Shown here piece after piece: positions 56,543 through 64,000 of a stretch of DNA of 64,000 nucleotides. A program made the translations under genes and the position numbers. The notes beneath the pieces were generated by a model. It did not search any database, was not told the origin of the DNA, and saw only the letters and a program-made list of their open reading frames with translations. Position 1 is the stretch's first letter; each line of letters opens with the position of its first letter. The stretch comes from Ophiosphaerella korrae (lineage: Eukaryota > Ascomycota > Dothideomycetes > Pleosporales > Phaeosphaeriaceae), in assembly GCA_028456385.1 (NCBI GenBank), contig JALNQF010000098.1, forward strand, positions 62,001 through 126,000. Direction: 5' to 3'.

Positions 56543-57978
56543 TCAAGAGCAGTTCTGAGGCTTGACCAAACAACCGCGAAAGACGGTTTGTCGAGCAGGT
56601 CCTGCATCACAAACCACCTGAAAAATGCTCTTTCTACACCGCCACCCGCTTTCCAGCGTGTCAAAAAGAACAAAATCCGCAGGTTGTCCAGATACTAGTT
56701 TCAGGTGAGATGACTCGCGGCCAATAACAGACTTCGCCCGCGACGACACGGTTTCCTGCATAGTGGCGTCAAATACAACACATGAAACGGTGAACTGGAG
56801 AAATCACTTACATAGAGCAGTTCCATGTCTTTTATCGTGCTAGCATGATAGAGGCCGACTCCAAACTGAGTTAGAGTTAATGGGTCACAGTTAGCCTGTG
56901 GCGTAAAGGCGTTGCCAACGTTGTTAATGGCGATGGCTACGTTTAAACAATACTGCTTGATAAGCTCAACAACTGGCAGCGTACCGCGCAGGTTTTCGGG
57001 TGTACGCATCATGAACAGGTCAGACGTGGGTAAGCCAATAAATGACACAGGAAGTCCGCCAATTTCTTGTTTCAACACTAGCCAATCTTTCTCCGTAAAT
57101 CGTGCCAGTCGCGTACAATGCCCTAAGGTGACATGTTTGCTTCCTCTCTCTGGCCAATCCATCTCCCTGAGCAGTCTGAGAACTTCCCAAACAAGAGGGT
57201 GCTTATCTTCTAAGAAATAATCCAAGTGGAGGTCCATATGCTTTTCGTGTCTCAGCGTCATCTGGGTTATCCAACGTATGTTCTCTTTAGATTTTTGCTC
57301 GTCCTCCTCCACATAAGGCGTACTCCCAAGCACCTCGACATGTTCAGTAGAAGCGGCAATAGCCATCAGCTTCCTTACTTGTGCGCCCTGATCGGAGCCA
57401 GAGAAGAGGGGAAGTTGCGCGAATGCACAAATTTGCAGGTCACATCTGTTCTTGTATTCGAGTTTCAATTTTAAGCCTGCGTGTAGACATTCCAACTGCA
57501 CTACACCGTCCACCTCAACAAATGCTCGCATCACAGTCACACCATACTGAATGCTTTCCTCGATGAGTTGTCTGCCCCTCCTGAGCAGGTCATCTTGGTC
57601 AAACCTTGACTTTGCTTTGGCAGTCATGTCCATGGCCTCCTTGAAATCGCCGCTTTCGATCTGCAGATCACTGTACTTGGGGTCTTGGAGCAGGAAACAT
57701 TTGTCGAGATGGATGTGTGCATGACAGAGAGATGGGGCTATTAGGCGGTTGCGTCCATCAAGGATGTCCAAAGTGTGCATATTGAGTGTGCTGTCGTGGG
57801 CGGCGATGGAGGAAATCTTTCCATGTTTGATGGTGATGTCCCAGAGTTCTGAAGAGGGCTTGCCAGGTATTCGTACACGGGCAATCTTGCTGAGCTCTGT
57901 GACCGAGTTTTGGTTCGTATCAGGTCCTCGCTCCATCTCTTTTGGTGTGTTGAAGTGATGCTGCCGGGTATGGTGCAT
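56543..57978 (-). CDS. Amidohydrolase, cytosine deaminase-like
   Basis: Exons are 56812-57978 and 56543-56755 (intron 56 nt), giving 459 residues. Metal ligands of the amidohydrolase barrel appear as HAHIHLDKCFLL (HxH), DLHLDYFLED and LGHCTRLARF. GLPTSDLFMM carries the usual Asp. The C-terminal exon ETVSSRAKSVIGRESSHLKL closes the small beta-sandwich with PADFVLFD, typical of cytosine deaminase-type enzymes. These release ammonia from cytosine, isocytosine or related heterocycles. The precise substrate is not visible. The ATG at 57978 is the first in frame; a start at METERG-like MERGPDTNQN, 14 codons later, is also possible. It is divergent from Snf12. Confidence 0.88.
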
Positions 57979-58454
57979 AGATACAGACAAACCAATATAT
58001 ATATGTATAGACGATGACGTCTAAATGCATATAGAGTGCCTAGACGGATAGGGTATACTCAGTGCCTGTGCATGGTGCGATCGCCGCCAAGGGACAGGCC
58101 CAGGCAGCGTGAAAGGGCCTGGGGCGATGCAGCATAGAATGCGGCCTGCGCCAGTAGCCCAGCGATGCTGCAAGATGAATGCATCGCTCCTCGCCAGACC
58201 CGTCGACAAGAAGCGACCAAGCAGGCAGCCAAGGGCAGATTCGCGGGGTGGGCAGCGTGCAGCAGCCCCGCGTTGGGGAATAGGAGAGGCGCGAATCAGG
58301 CCAAAGCTCCAATCAAGTGGTACCTCTGAACGCGTCTTCCCAGAAAGCCTCTCTTCACTCTTCCACCTTTCCATCTCCACCCTTGCGCCCTCATCGAGAA
58401 CGTCGCACCCGCTCCATCGTCGCCGTCGTCTACATAGTCGCGTTCCTGCCCAAC
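57979..58454. promoter_or_regulatory. Divergent upstream region of amidohydrolase and Snf12 genes
   Basis: A 476 bp region between divergent genes. It contains an ATATATATGTAT stretch near 57998, possibly a TATA region for the amidohydrolase. Confidence 0.4.
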
Positions 58455-60134
58455 ATGCAGCCGAGTTTCCGGACCAACTATAATCCGCAGCAGCAAATGG
58501 GCATGCCTGCCGGGCGAAGAGTACCTGGTAAGTACGACTGACCTTGCCTCTGCCCACCGCGCCATATTATGATTAGCAAGTCTGACCTGGCGTTTGCCTT
58601 CCGCAAAGGCGGCATTGCACCGCCCCAGCATGCTGCCGCCCAGCAATACAGCAACAACGCGGGCATACAGGCCCAGCAGCGCGCCGAAGCCGAGCGTCGC
58701 GAAAAGATGCGCCGGACCGCAAAGAACCCAACCGACAAGAACATCCCAGAGGGTGTCGAGGACGTCTGCATTGGCGATGGCGTGGCCCGCTACCGCGAGT
58801 TGCGCGAGGTGGAGCGCACGCTCGACGCAACTATGATGCGCAAAAAGCTTGATGTTATGGACTCCAAGCACCACACCAGTGCCTCGCGCTACGGCACCAT
58901 GCGTATCTGGATCTCCAACACCGTCGACAACCAGCCCTGGCAGATCGGCGGCATCGACGCCGACGCCTTTGACTTTGAGAGCGACACCAATGCCACCTAT
59001 CGCGTCAAGATCCAGGGCCGCCTGCTCGACGAACAAACTGATGAAGGGCTTGAGGACGAGGGCGACGCCGACAAGGACGCCGACAGGGATGCCGATGCCA
59101 TGGACGAAGACGGCGCCAACACCCAGGATTCCAAGCCAGCCGCCAAGCCAAAGCCCTTCTCGCAATACTTCAGCTCCATCGTCATCGACTTTGATCGTGC
59201 CAAGAGCCTACAGCCGGACAACTTCACCCAGATTGAGTGGAAGCGGCCAGAAATTCCATCTGCCAAAGACGCCAATTTCAGCGAGGTGGAGTTTGAGCGC
59301 AAGGGTGATGAGAACATCAACATCACCATAAACTTACAGCGGTTCCAGAATCCAGAGGTACGTGTACACCTGAGAGTCCACCTAGGGCAAGTCCTCTATA
59401 CTCCATTGTGCTAATACATCCATGTGTAGGTCTTTCGACTTAGCAAGCCGCTAGCTGAGCTGTTAGACACTGACGAGCAAGATCGCGCCGGTGTGTTGAT
59501 GGGAATTTGGGAGTATGCAAGGTCGCAACACCTGCAGCAAGATGACGACGAGCGCAAATTCGCTTGCGATGCCAAACTCAAAGCTCTCTTTGGCGGCCAG
59601 GATTCATTTTACTTCCCCAACCTGCCCCAGCTTATCAAACCCCACCTCGCCAGCCTGCCACCAGTCCAACTGCAATATACCATACGGGTTGACAAGGACT
59701 ACATCTCACCTGCTGCCGATTCTGGCAAAGCCCCATCAGAGCCCACCATCTATGATGTTCAGGTTGCACTCGAAGACCCAATGCAGCCATTGTTCCAGGA
59801 AATCCTCCGCAGACCTGACAGCATTCAAACCCTACAAGAAATTCAAAAAATTGACGAGCAACTAGTTCTGCTCATGGGCGCCATTGGGCAATCCAAAGCC
59901 AAACATGCCTTCTTCACCAGCATGTCCAAGGATCCCGTCACCTTTTTCAAGCGCTGGCTCTCCTCCCAGAAGCGCGATCTCGAGGTTCTGCTCGGTGAGG
60001 CTACAAGAGGCGGCGGAGAAGATGCCTCTGGCGAAGAATGGAGACGCGGAGGAGCAGATGGTGTTTGGGGCAGCGAGGTCGCAAGGGAAAGCGTGGCTCT
60101 GTGGTTGGCACGGCAAAACATCAAGACACATTAG
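58455..60134 (+). CDS. snf12: SWI/SNF complex subunit Snf12 (SMARCD/BAF60-like)
   Basis: Exons are 58455-58527, 58609-59357 and 59430-60134, with introns of 81 and 72 nt, giving 508 residues. The N terminus MQPSFRTNYNPQQQMGMPAG is followed by a Gln/Ala-rich stretch. The middle contains RYGTMRIWISNTVDNQPW, conserved in this family. The SWIB domain runs from FRLSKPLAELLDTDEQDRAG to SFYFPNLPQLIKPHL. Snf12 is a structural subunit of the chromatin remodelers SWI/SNF and, as Rsc6, RSC. For intron 1 the acceptor CAAAG (58608) was chosen because it gives the right phase and joins RRVPG to GGIAPPQH. Other nearby AGs leave a wrong frame. Intact. Confidence 0.92.
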
Positions 60135-60822
60135 AGGTCAGGTTTTGGTTATGCTCATGTCTTTAGGGGTCCTGGCGTTTTGTGAGATACCCTATCGTTG
60201 ATATCTTCGATGCGCAATGTAACAATGTCACAACAATCATATTGTTCCTGGCGTGTTCTACGAGGATGTGGAGCCTGGGCACATTTGGTAACCTAGACTA
60301 CAGTCACAAATGCCCTTGTGTTGGGGTTGCTGCGATATACGCGTCTCATCTGAGGTAGTTTGATGCGCTTGGTCAGCCAAAGTCCGTGAATCAAAACAAG
60401 AACGGTGCAAGCTAGAGAAACGCTGCGGAAGTAGACAAATTAATGGCGATGACATTTCTCATGGAATCCTAGCGGCGCACACTGATTGTTAACAGGAGCA
60501 GGAGTTCGCTATCGCTATCAGGCTACGTAGCAGACGTTACCAATTTAGCGGTCGCATTCATGTGTCTTTACTTCAATGCTTTACATTTCAACATCCAGGC
60601 ATCGTGTATCCATAGATGTGATCATGTCAGGGCGATTCACAATCGACTCACAGCCCCATGTATCCAATCAAACCAAGGCTCCACCCTGTCCCTTGCTGAA
60701 AGCCCTCGGCAAAAAACGGTGCGGTTTTCGCACTTCGCTTAGCCCGTGCGCCCTCACCATTCTCCTCCCCACCTTATTTCTTACTAATATATACCAACAA
60801 ATTTTCCAAAACAGCATCAATC
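60135..60822. other. Gene-free region before tRNA-Pro
   Basis: Nothing recognisable apart from short ORFs. Confidence 0.4.
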
Positions 60823-60858
60823 GGCCTGATGGTCTAGTGGTATGATTCCTGCTTTGGG

Positions 60859-60886
60859 TTCCACGTCTTCGGATAAATGCCTATTC
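60859..60886 (+). other. Canonical tRNA intron (between nt 37 and 38)
   Basis: 28 nt directly after G37 and before T38. It starts TTCCAC, and its CCA could pair with the TGG anticodon, as in ordinary nuclear tRNA introns cut by the tRNA splicing endonuclease. Confidence 0.85.
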
Positions 60887-60903
60887 TGCAGGAGGCCCCG
60901 GGT

Positions 60904-60955
60904 GTAAGTTGCACTCAAAATGATTCGCTAAGAATGGTTTCTAACAATCATACAG
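60904..60955 (+). other. Spliceosomal-type intron in tRNA T-loop
   Basis: 52 nt with GTAAGT at the 5' end, CTAAC branch-like motif at 60941-60945 and ACAG at the 3' end, 10 nt after the motif. Length and signals equal those of mRNA introns in this window (mostly 47-81 nt). It lies between T54 and T55 of the tRNA, so it cuts the B box (GGTTCGAATCC) in two. No tRNA-type splice structure is obvious by eye. Confidence 0.85.
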
Positions 60956-60982
60956 TCGAATCCCGGTCAGGCCCCATCTCTC

Positions 60983-61001
60983 TTTTTGCTTTTTTTTTTT
61001 T
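60983..61001 (+). terminator. Pol III terminator T-runs
   Basis: T5 then T12, 9-27 bp after the tRNA end. This is the expected RNA polymerase III stop signal. Confidence 0.85.
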
Positions 61002-61928
61002 GCACTTCCTGACGTTACGTTCAGCCTGCCAACATCGACTAGATCAATAAACACTTGAAATGCAATCATTGGTGTTATTGGATATATTAGAGGCTTGTGA
61101 TGTCTCTTCACGGAATAATTTCTTGTCTTTGGAATTTACGAGAATGTACTTTCATTTTGCGTGGGAGTTTCCATAGTTTTTGAATTGGTTAGTGTACAAG
61201 GTGATAATGCGCTTATTGCTTCCTGAAATCAACTTGAAATCGCCTGGCTACCGCTCCCATCTACTATTGCATGTATTCCACTGTTTTGCGAGTAGTCTAA
61301 GATGGACTTTACTAAGCTAACCAGGCCTGAATTTGATCTCAAAATTAGCGAGTGAGTGTTGACACAGTATGAAGCGTATTAGTGAGAGTAGTACGCGAAA
61401 TTGTAGACACATCATATGCACCTAGGTAGTTTCTGGGTGTGGCAACGCCAACGATACAAACTACGACTAGATACTTTTGAATACAGAAAAGAAGAAGCCT
61501 AACAGCAACTGCTAAACGTGAAGATGTTATCACAGAATTGGTAATTACAACAGACACTAATCGTAGTGGAGGTAGGATAACATGTCTAAAGGATGTTTGG
61601 TTTAGTGCTAGGATGTATAATCATTAGATACCCCAGTACCTCATAAATATTCCAGTCCCTTGTGTTCTGCCAGCCTTGAGAAAGCGACTTGTAAGGAAAG
61701 GTACCTGACCTGGCCGACCTCCGGACACTGTGAACTAGTAAGTGTGCCAACAAGGTACTGGCGAAGGAATTGCCAGCACAACGTATATTTTGCATACAAT
61801 ATCATGGTTTCACCAGATTGCTGTTGGAATTATTAGGTTCCTTTTACTGGATGTTGGACAAGAAAACCGCGCCTACAAGCGCACATATCAAAGAACCCCA
61901 AAAACAGCCACTTTTTTTTTTATTTTTT
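61002..61928. other. Gene-free region between the tRNA genes
   Basis: AT-rich, no gene seen. The two tRNAs converge here. Confidence 0.4.
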
Positions 61929-61937
61929 AAAAAAAAA
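61929..61937 (-). terminator. Pol III terminator T9 (minus strand)
   Basis: Nine T on the coding strand, about 10 bp after the end of the second tRNA gene. Confidence 0.8.
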
Positions 61938-61982
61938 GGAACTTCTGGGCCGAGCACGGATTTGAACCATGGACCTCCTGCA

Positions 61983-61996
61983 TTTCGATTGTAGAA
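61983..61996 (-). other. Canonical tRNA intron (between nt 37 and 38), 14 nt
   Basis: It begins TTCTAC, similar to TTCCAC in the first tRNA, and lies at the same position. The CTA can pair with the anticodon TGG by one wobble. Confidence 0.8.
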
Positions 61997-61999
61997 CCC

Positions 62000-62049
62000 C
62001 TATGTTGGTTAGACAGTGTGCCTTGAGTGTAGTGGTTGATATGACTTAC
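62000..62049 (-). other. Spliceosomal-type intron splitting the anticodon
   Basis: 50 nt beginning GTAAGT and ending CATAG, with CTAAC 8 nt ahead of the final AG. It sits between T34 and G35 of the anticodon. The unspliced gene would not encode Pro. Confidence 0.85.
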
Positions 62050-62082
62050 AAAGCAGGAATCATACGACTAGACCACACGGCC

Positions 62083-62512
62083 GGTGTTACTTGATAAATT
62101 AGGAATCAATTATTTGATATATATAATACATGATAATTAAGAGTGAATAAAGAGAATAAAAAGGATTGTGGGCGTGATTGTACGAAGCGGGGCGGTGTGG
62201 AGACAGCGCAGAAACCGCGTTTGCAAACGCGGTGGTCTAAACGAACGAGGAACTGAACACTAAATTTGCTCAGAGTAGAGCGGACGAACTTCAAGCACAA
62301 CCGTTTGCTCTTGATATCAAGTTTGATTGGTAATAGCGAGAATGAAAGTCGTCATTGAGAGGTATCATATCCATCCATACCTGCCCACCAAACTCCAAAT
62401 ACACAAAACCAAACGTGCATAATCACATACAATCCAACCTGACCACTCAGAGGTCTACGCAGATACCTTTGCGTACGCAAACCCTCGCTATGTGCTCATC
62501 AAACATACTCAT
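62083..62512. other. Gene-free region
   Basis: Upstream of the second tRNA and 3' of the right-edge gene. Nothing seen. Confidence 0.4.
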
Positions 62513-64000
62513 TCACTGTGGCCAATGCACCTCTAGTCCCTTTCTCCTGTCAATCTTCACACCTCGTTTCTCATCTGCTCTCACTTCTTCGCCTAATACC
62601 ACGGTTGCCAGACGCCTCATGACTTCCTCCGCTTCAATAGCTTCGCCGGTCCTACCAGGCAAGCAATCACCCATTTCAATCTCCCTGCCCTTCAACGTCC
62701 GGTATGCCTCAATGCTATCTAGGCTCATCAACTCGCAAAATACTTGGCACAATACGACTAGTTCCTCAGTCACGTCGAACTCGTAGCCCCATGCGCTGAA
62801 GATAGCGCCGACGTAGGATTTCTTGTTTGCGGCGAGGAACTTGTTGAGGAGATGAGCGTTGATTTGTGACAAGGGAGTAGCAGGAGTGATAGAAGGCGAG
62901 AAGAGGGTTTGATGCTTCTGACTGATGTTGAAGAGCCTGTCGAGGGTCTTGTAGTGCGTTTTGGTCCAGGGTTCTACCTTGGGTAGTGGGGTAAGCTTCG
63001 CAAGAATAGGGTGTGGCACTGGTTTCGTTGATTCCGGTGTGACAATAACAGCAGGCTTGGAGACTGCAGACCACAAGGTGGATGTCATGCGGGTTAGAAG
63101 ACCAGAGGGCCGCTGTGGTAGTTGTTCAACAGGTGGCTCAGCGCTGGTACTGTGTTGCTGAAGTGAATCTGTGGTGATTTCACTCCTCCCATGGTCATTC
63201 TTTGTAGGAGGCTTCAAAACCATAGGTGGCGGAGCACCAGGTTTCTCAGGCGTATTTTGGAAGAGTGGAACGCGTCTGCGGACAGGCGAAAGTATCTTCA
63301 TAGGTGGTGGGCTCGACGCGGCCATGCTCGTATCCTTGTGCCATGTCCTGCTGGGTTCTGTTACTTCCTCTATCCAGTCCAAGCTACGTTCTTGGGGCTC
63401 GTATGCTTCAAGGTATTCATTTGCCTTATTGCGCAAGTGGCGAATGCTGGAGTCTGTCGCTCCTTCCATTTCCATCTGCAACTGACGTTGGTCGGGTGCT
63501 ACAGAGACCTTGCTCTCGCCATCAACGAAAGTATGAAATGGTGAACTTTGCGGGAGTGGGAGGGAAGATTCCTCTTGGAAGCGTGATTGAGCCTCCGATG
63601 AGATATCTGAGCTGTGTAATTCTCGTCGAAGGGGACTTCTCTTCTGTGGCGAGCTTGGGATGTTAGGGAAACGAGGTGGTGTATTGAGAAACGGATGGTT
63701 CTTTGTTGTAGAAGAGGAATTTTTGGCAATGACTGGAGGGGATGACTCTGGAGCCAAGCTTTCGCCCTCGTTCATAAGCAGGGTAAGATCTAACTTGTCT
63801 GCTTTCTTCTGTTTGAGGTCGCGGGAATGCCTCTTGCTGAATATGCTAGGCATGTTTGACTGAAAGAACATTCCGGTGTCGTCGCTTGCTTCACTATCAA
63901 CACCATCGTCGTCTGCTAGCTCTTCACTGTCAATATCGGTGTTGACCACAGTAGCTGAATCTGCATGGTTAAGTTGTTGGGGAGATTCTGCCTCGTCACT
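62513..64000 (-). CDS. Hypothetical protein, 5' end cut by window edge
   Basis: The frame is open from the right edge to the TGA at 62513-62515, at least 495 residues, so the true start lies outside the window (the first in-window Met is not necessarily the start). The N part is acidic and disordered (SEELADDDGVDSEASDDTG). Basic SPQKRSPLRRELHSSD and many Ser/Pro sites follow. The C-terminal 130 residues look folded: LNKFLAANKKSYVGAIFSAW, YEFDVTEELVVLCQVFCELM and EEVMRRLATVVLGEEVRADE. Ends KGLEVHWPQ. I do not recognise the family; the Ser/Pro and Lys/Arg pattern suits a nuclear protein under kinase control, which is inference. Confidence 0.8.
   Translation of the reverse strand, partial: SDEAESPQQLNHADSATVVNTDIDSEELADDDGVDSEASDDTGMFFQSNMPSIFSKRHSRDLKQKKADKLDLTLLMNEGESLAPESSPPVIAKNSSSTTKNHPFLNTPPRFPNIPSSPQKRSPLRRELHSSDISSEAQSRFQEESSLPLPQSSPFHTFVDGESKVSVAPDQRQLQMEMEGATDSSIRHLRNKANEYLEAYEPQERSLDWIEEVTEPSRTWHKDTSMAASSPPPMKILSPVRRRVPLFQNTPEKPGAPPPMVLKPPTKNDHGRSEITTDSLQQHSTSAEPPVEQLPQRPSGLLTRMTSTLWSAVSKPAVIVTPESTKPVPHPILAKLTPLPKVEPWTKTHYKTLDRLFNISQKHQTLFSPSITPATPLSQINAHLLNKFLAANKKSYVGAIFSAWGYEFDVTEELVVLCQVFCELMSLDSIEAYRTLKGREIEMGDCLPGRTGEAIEAEEVMRRLATVVLGEEVRADEKRGVKIDRRKGLEVHWPQ

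Larger units (their letters stand above)
60823..60974 (+). tRNA. tRNA-Pro(UGG) with two introns, one in the T-loop
   Basis: The gene is 152 bp; removing two inserts leaves a 72-nt tRNA. The acceptor stem GGCCTGA pairs perfectly with TCAGGCC at the 3' end. The D arm region GGTCTAGTGGTATGATT serves as A box. The anticodon stem CCTGC/GCAGG flanks the loop TTTGGG, so the anticodon is TGG (Pro). A 28-nt insert follows nucleotide 37, the usual nuclear tRNA intron place. The T stem is CCGGG/CCCGG, but its loop is T followed by a 52-nt insert and TCGAAT. Taken out, the insert leaves the canonical loop TTCGAAT. T-runs of 5 and 12 lie 9-27 bp downstream, typical Pol III terminators. Everything fits a functional tRNA except the split B box. 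It may be expressed only if the insert is spliced, or be dead. Confidence 0.9.
61947..62082 (-). tRNA. tRNA-Pro(UGG) with two introns, one inside the anticodon
   Basis: The gene is 136 bp; removing a 50-nt and a 14-nt insert leaves 72 nt. The acceptor stem GGCCGTG pairs with CTCGGCC except for one T-T mismatch. The anticodon stem CCTGC/GCAGG is identical to the first tRNA. The loop reads TTT, then the 50-nt insert, then GGG, then the 14-nt insert. Without inserts it is TTTGGGT with anticodon TGG. The B box GGTTCAAATCC is intact. The T stem CATGG/CCGTG pairs with one G-U. In the D loop the usual GG (18-19) reads CG, a change that may weaken folding. So the copy is either slightly decayed or still active. 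If only an ordinary intron after nt 37 were assumed, the anticodon would be TGT in a Pro body, less likely. Confidence 0.88.

Noticed and set aside
61983..62049. One single long tRNA intron after nt 37 giving anticodon TGT (Thr)
   Set aside because: The body is tRNA-Pro, and the two-insert model yields 72 nt, anticodon TGG and an ordinary intron start like that of the other copy.
1..64000. CRISPR arrays, operons, phage or complete transposons
   Set aside because: None seen; the window is eukaryotic and shows no terminal-repeat element with a transposase or reverse transcriptase.

Overview
The window is nuclear DNA from a filamentous ascomycete, most probably a dothideomycete of the Pleosporales type. 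This is inferred from protein style and gene content, not from a database search. Genes sit on both strands as single units, not operons. Protein-coding introns are mostly 47-81 nt with GTRNGT donors, CTRAY branch points and YAG acceptors. Recognisable products include a PDK1/Pkh kinase with a PH-like domain, a Nup98-Nup96 polyprotein, centrin, complex I 51 kDa subunit, the complex III hinge protein, the i-AAA protease Yme1 and Snf12. A HET-domain gene typical of Pezizomycotina is also present.

Layout. 1-4.5 kb: a hypothetical gene cut by the left edge, divergent from the Pkh kinase. 4.5-9.9 kb: a decayed stretch with a polytopic membrane-protein relic, a ketopantoate-reductase-like gene with one frameshift, and a small conserved gene with two frameshifts and a stop. 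9.9-20.1 kb: intact housekeeping genes (Nup98-96, centrin, NUO-51). 20.5-36.2 kb: metabolic and accessory genes (nitrilase divergent from a sulfite-oxidase-family protein, a secreted FMN 2-hydroxyacid oxidase, an EthD protein, a peptide transporter), together with a HET gene carrying three in-frame stops and a BBE-type FAD oxidase with a frameshift and a stop. 36.9-43.9 kb: Yme1, an RraA-like protein, Qcr6 and an FLVCR-like MFS transporter. 44.3-48.6 kb: two tandem paralogues predicted to be membrane-anchored C2H2 zinc-finger proteins, plus a possible third relic. 48.9-60.1 kb: two large unrecognised proteins, a secreted aldose 1-epimerase, an amidohydrolase and Snf12. 60.8-62.1 kb: two tRNA-Pro(UGG) genes. 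The right edge cuts another hypothetical gene.

The most unusual feature is the tRNA pair. Each gene has the ordinary intron between nucleotides 37 and 38 and also a second insert of 50-52 nt that looks like a spliceosomal intron (GTAAGT donor, CTAAC branch site, ACAG or ATAG acceptor). In one gene the insert splits the T-loop and B box. In the other it splits the anticodon. Removing both inserts gives exactly 72-nt tRNA-Pro cloverleaves in both cases. I found no precedent from memory for a nuclear tRNA gene carrying mRNA-type introns of this kind.

A second theme is selective decay. Five accessory genes carry stops or frameshifts while every housekeeping gene reads cleanly through its exons. 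Several of the stops could come from C-to-T change, so RIP-like mutation is possible, but two single-base homopolymer frameshifts could also be assembly errors.
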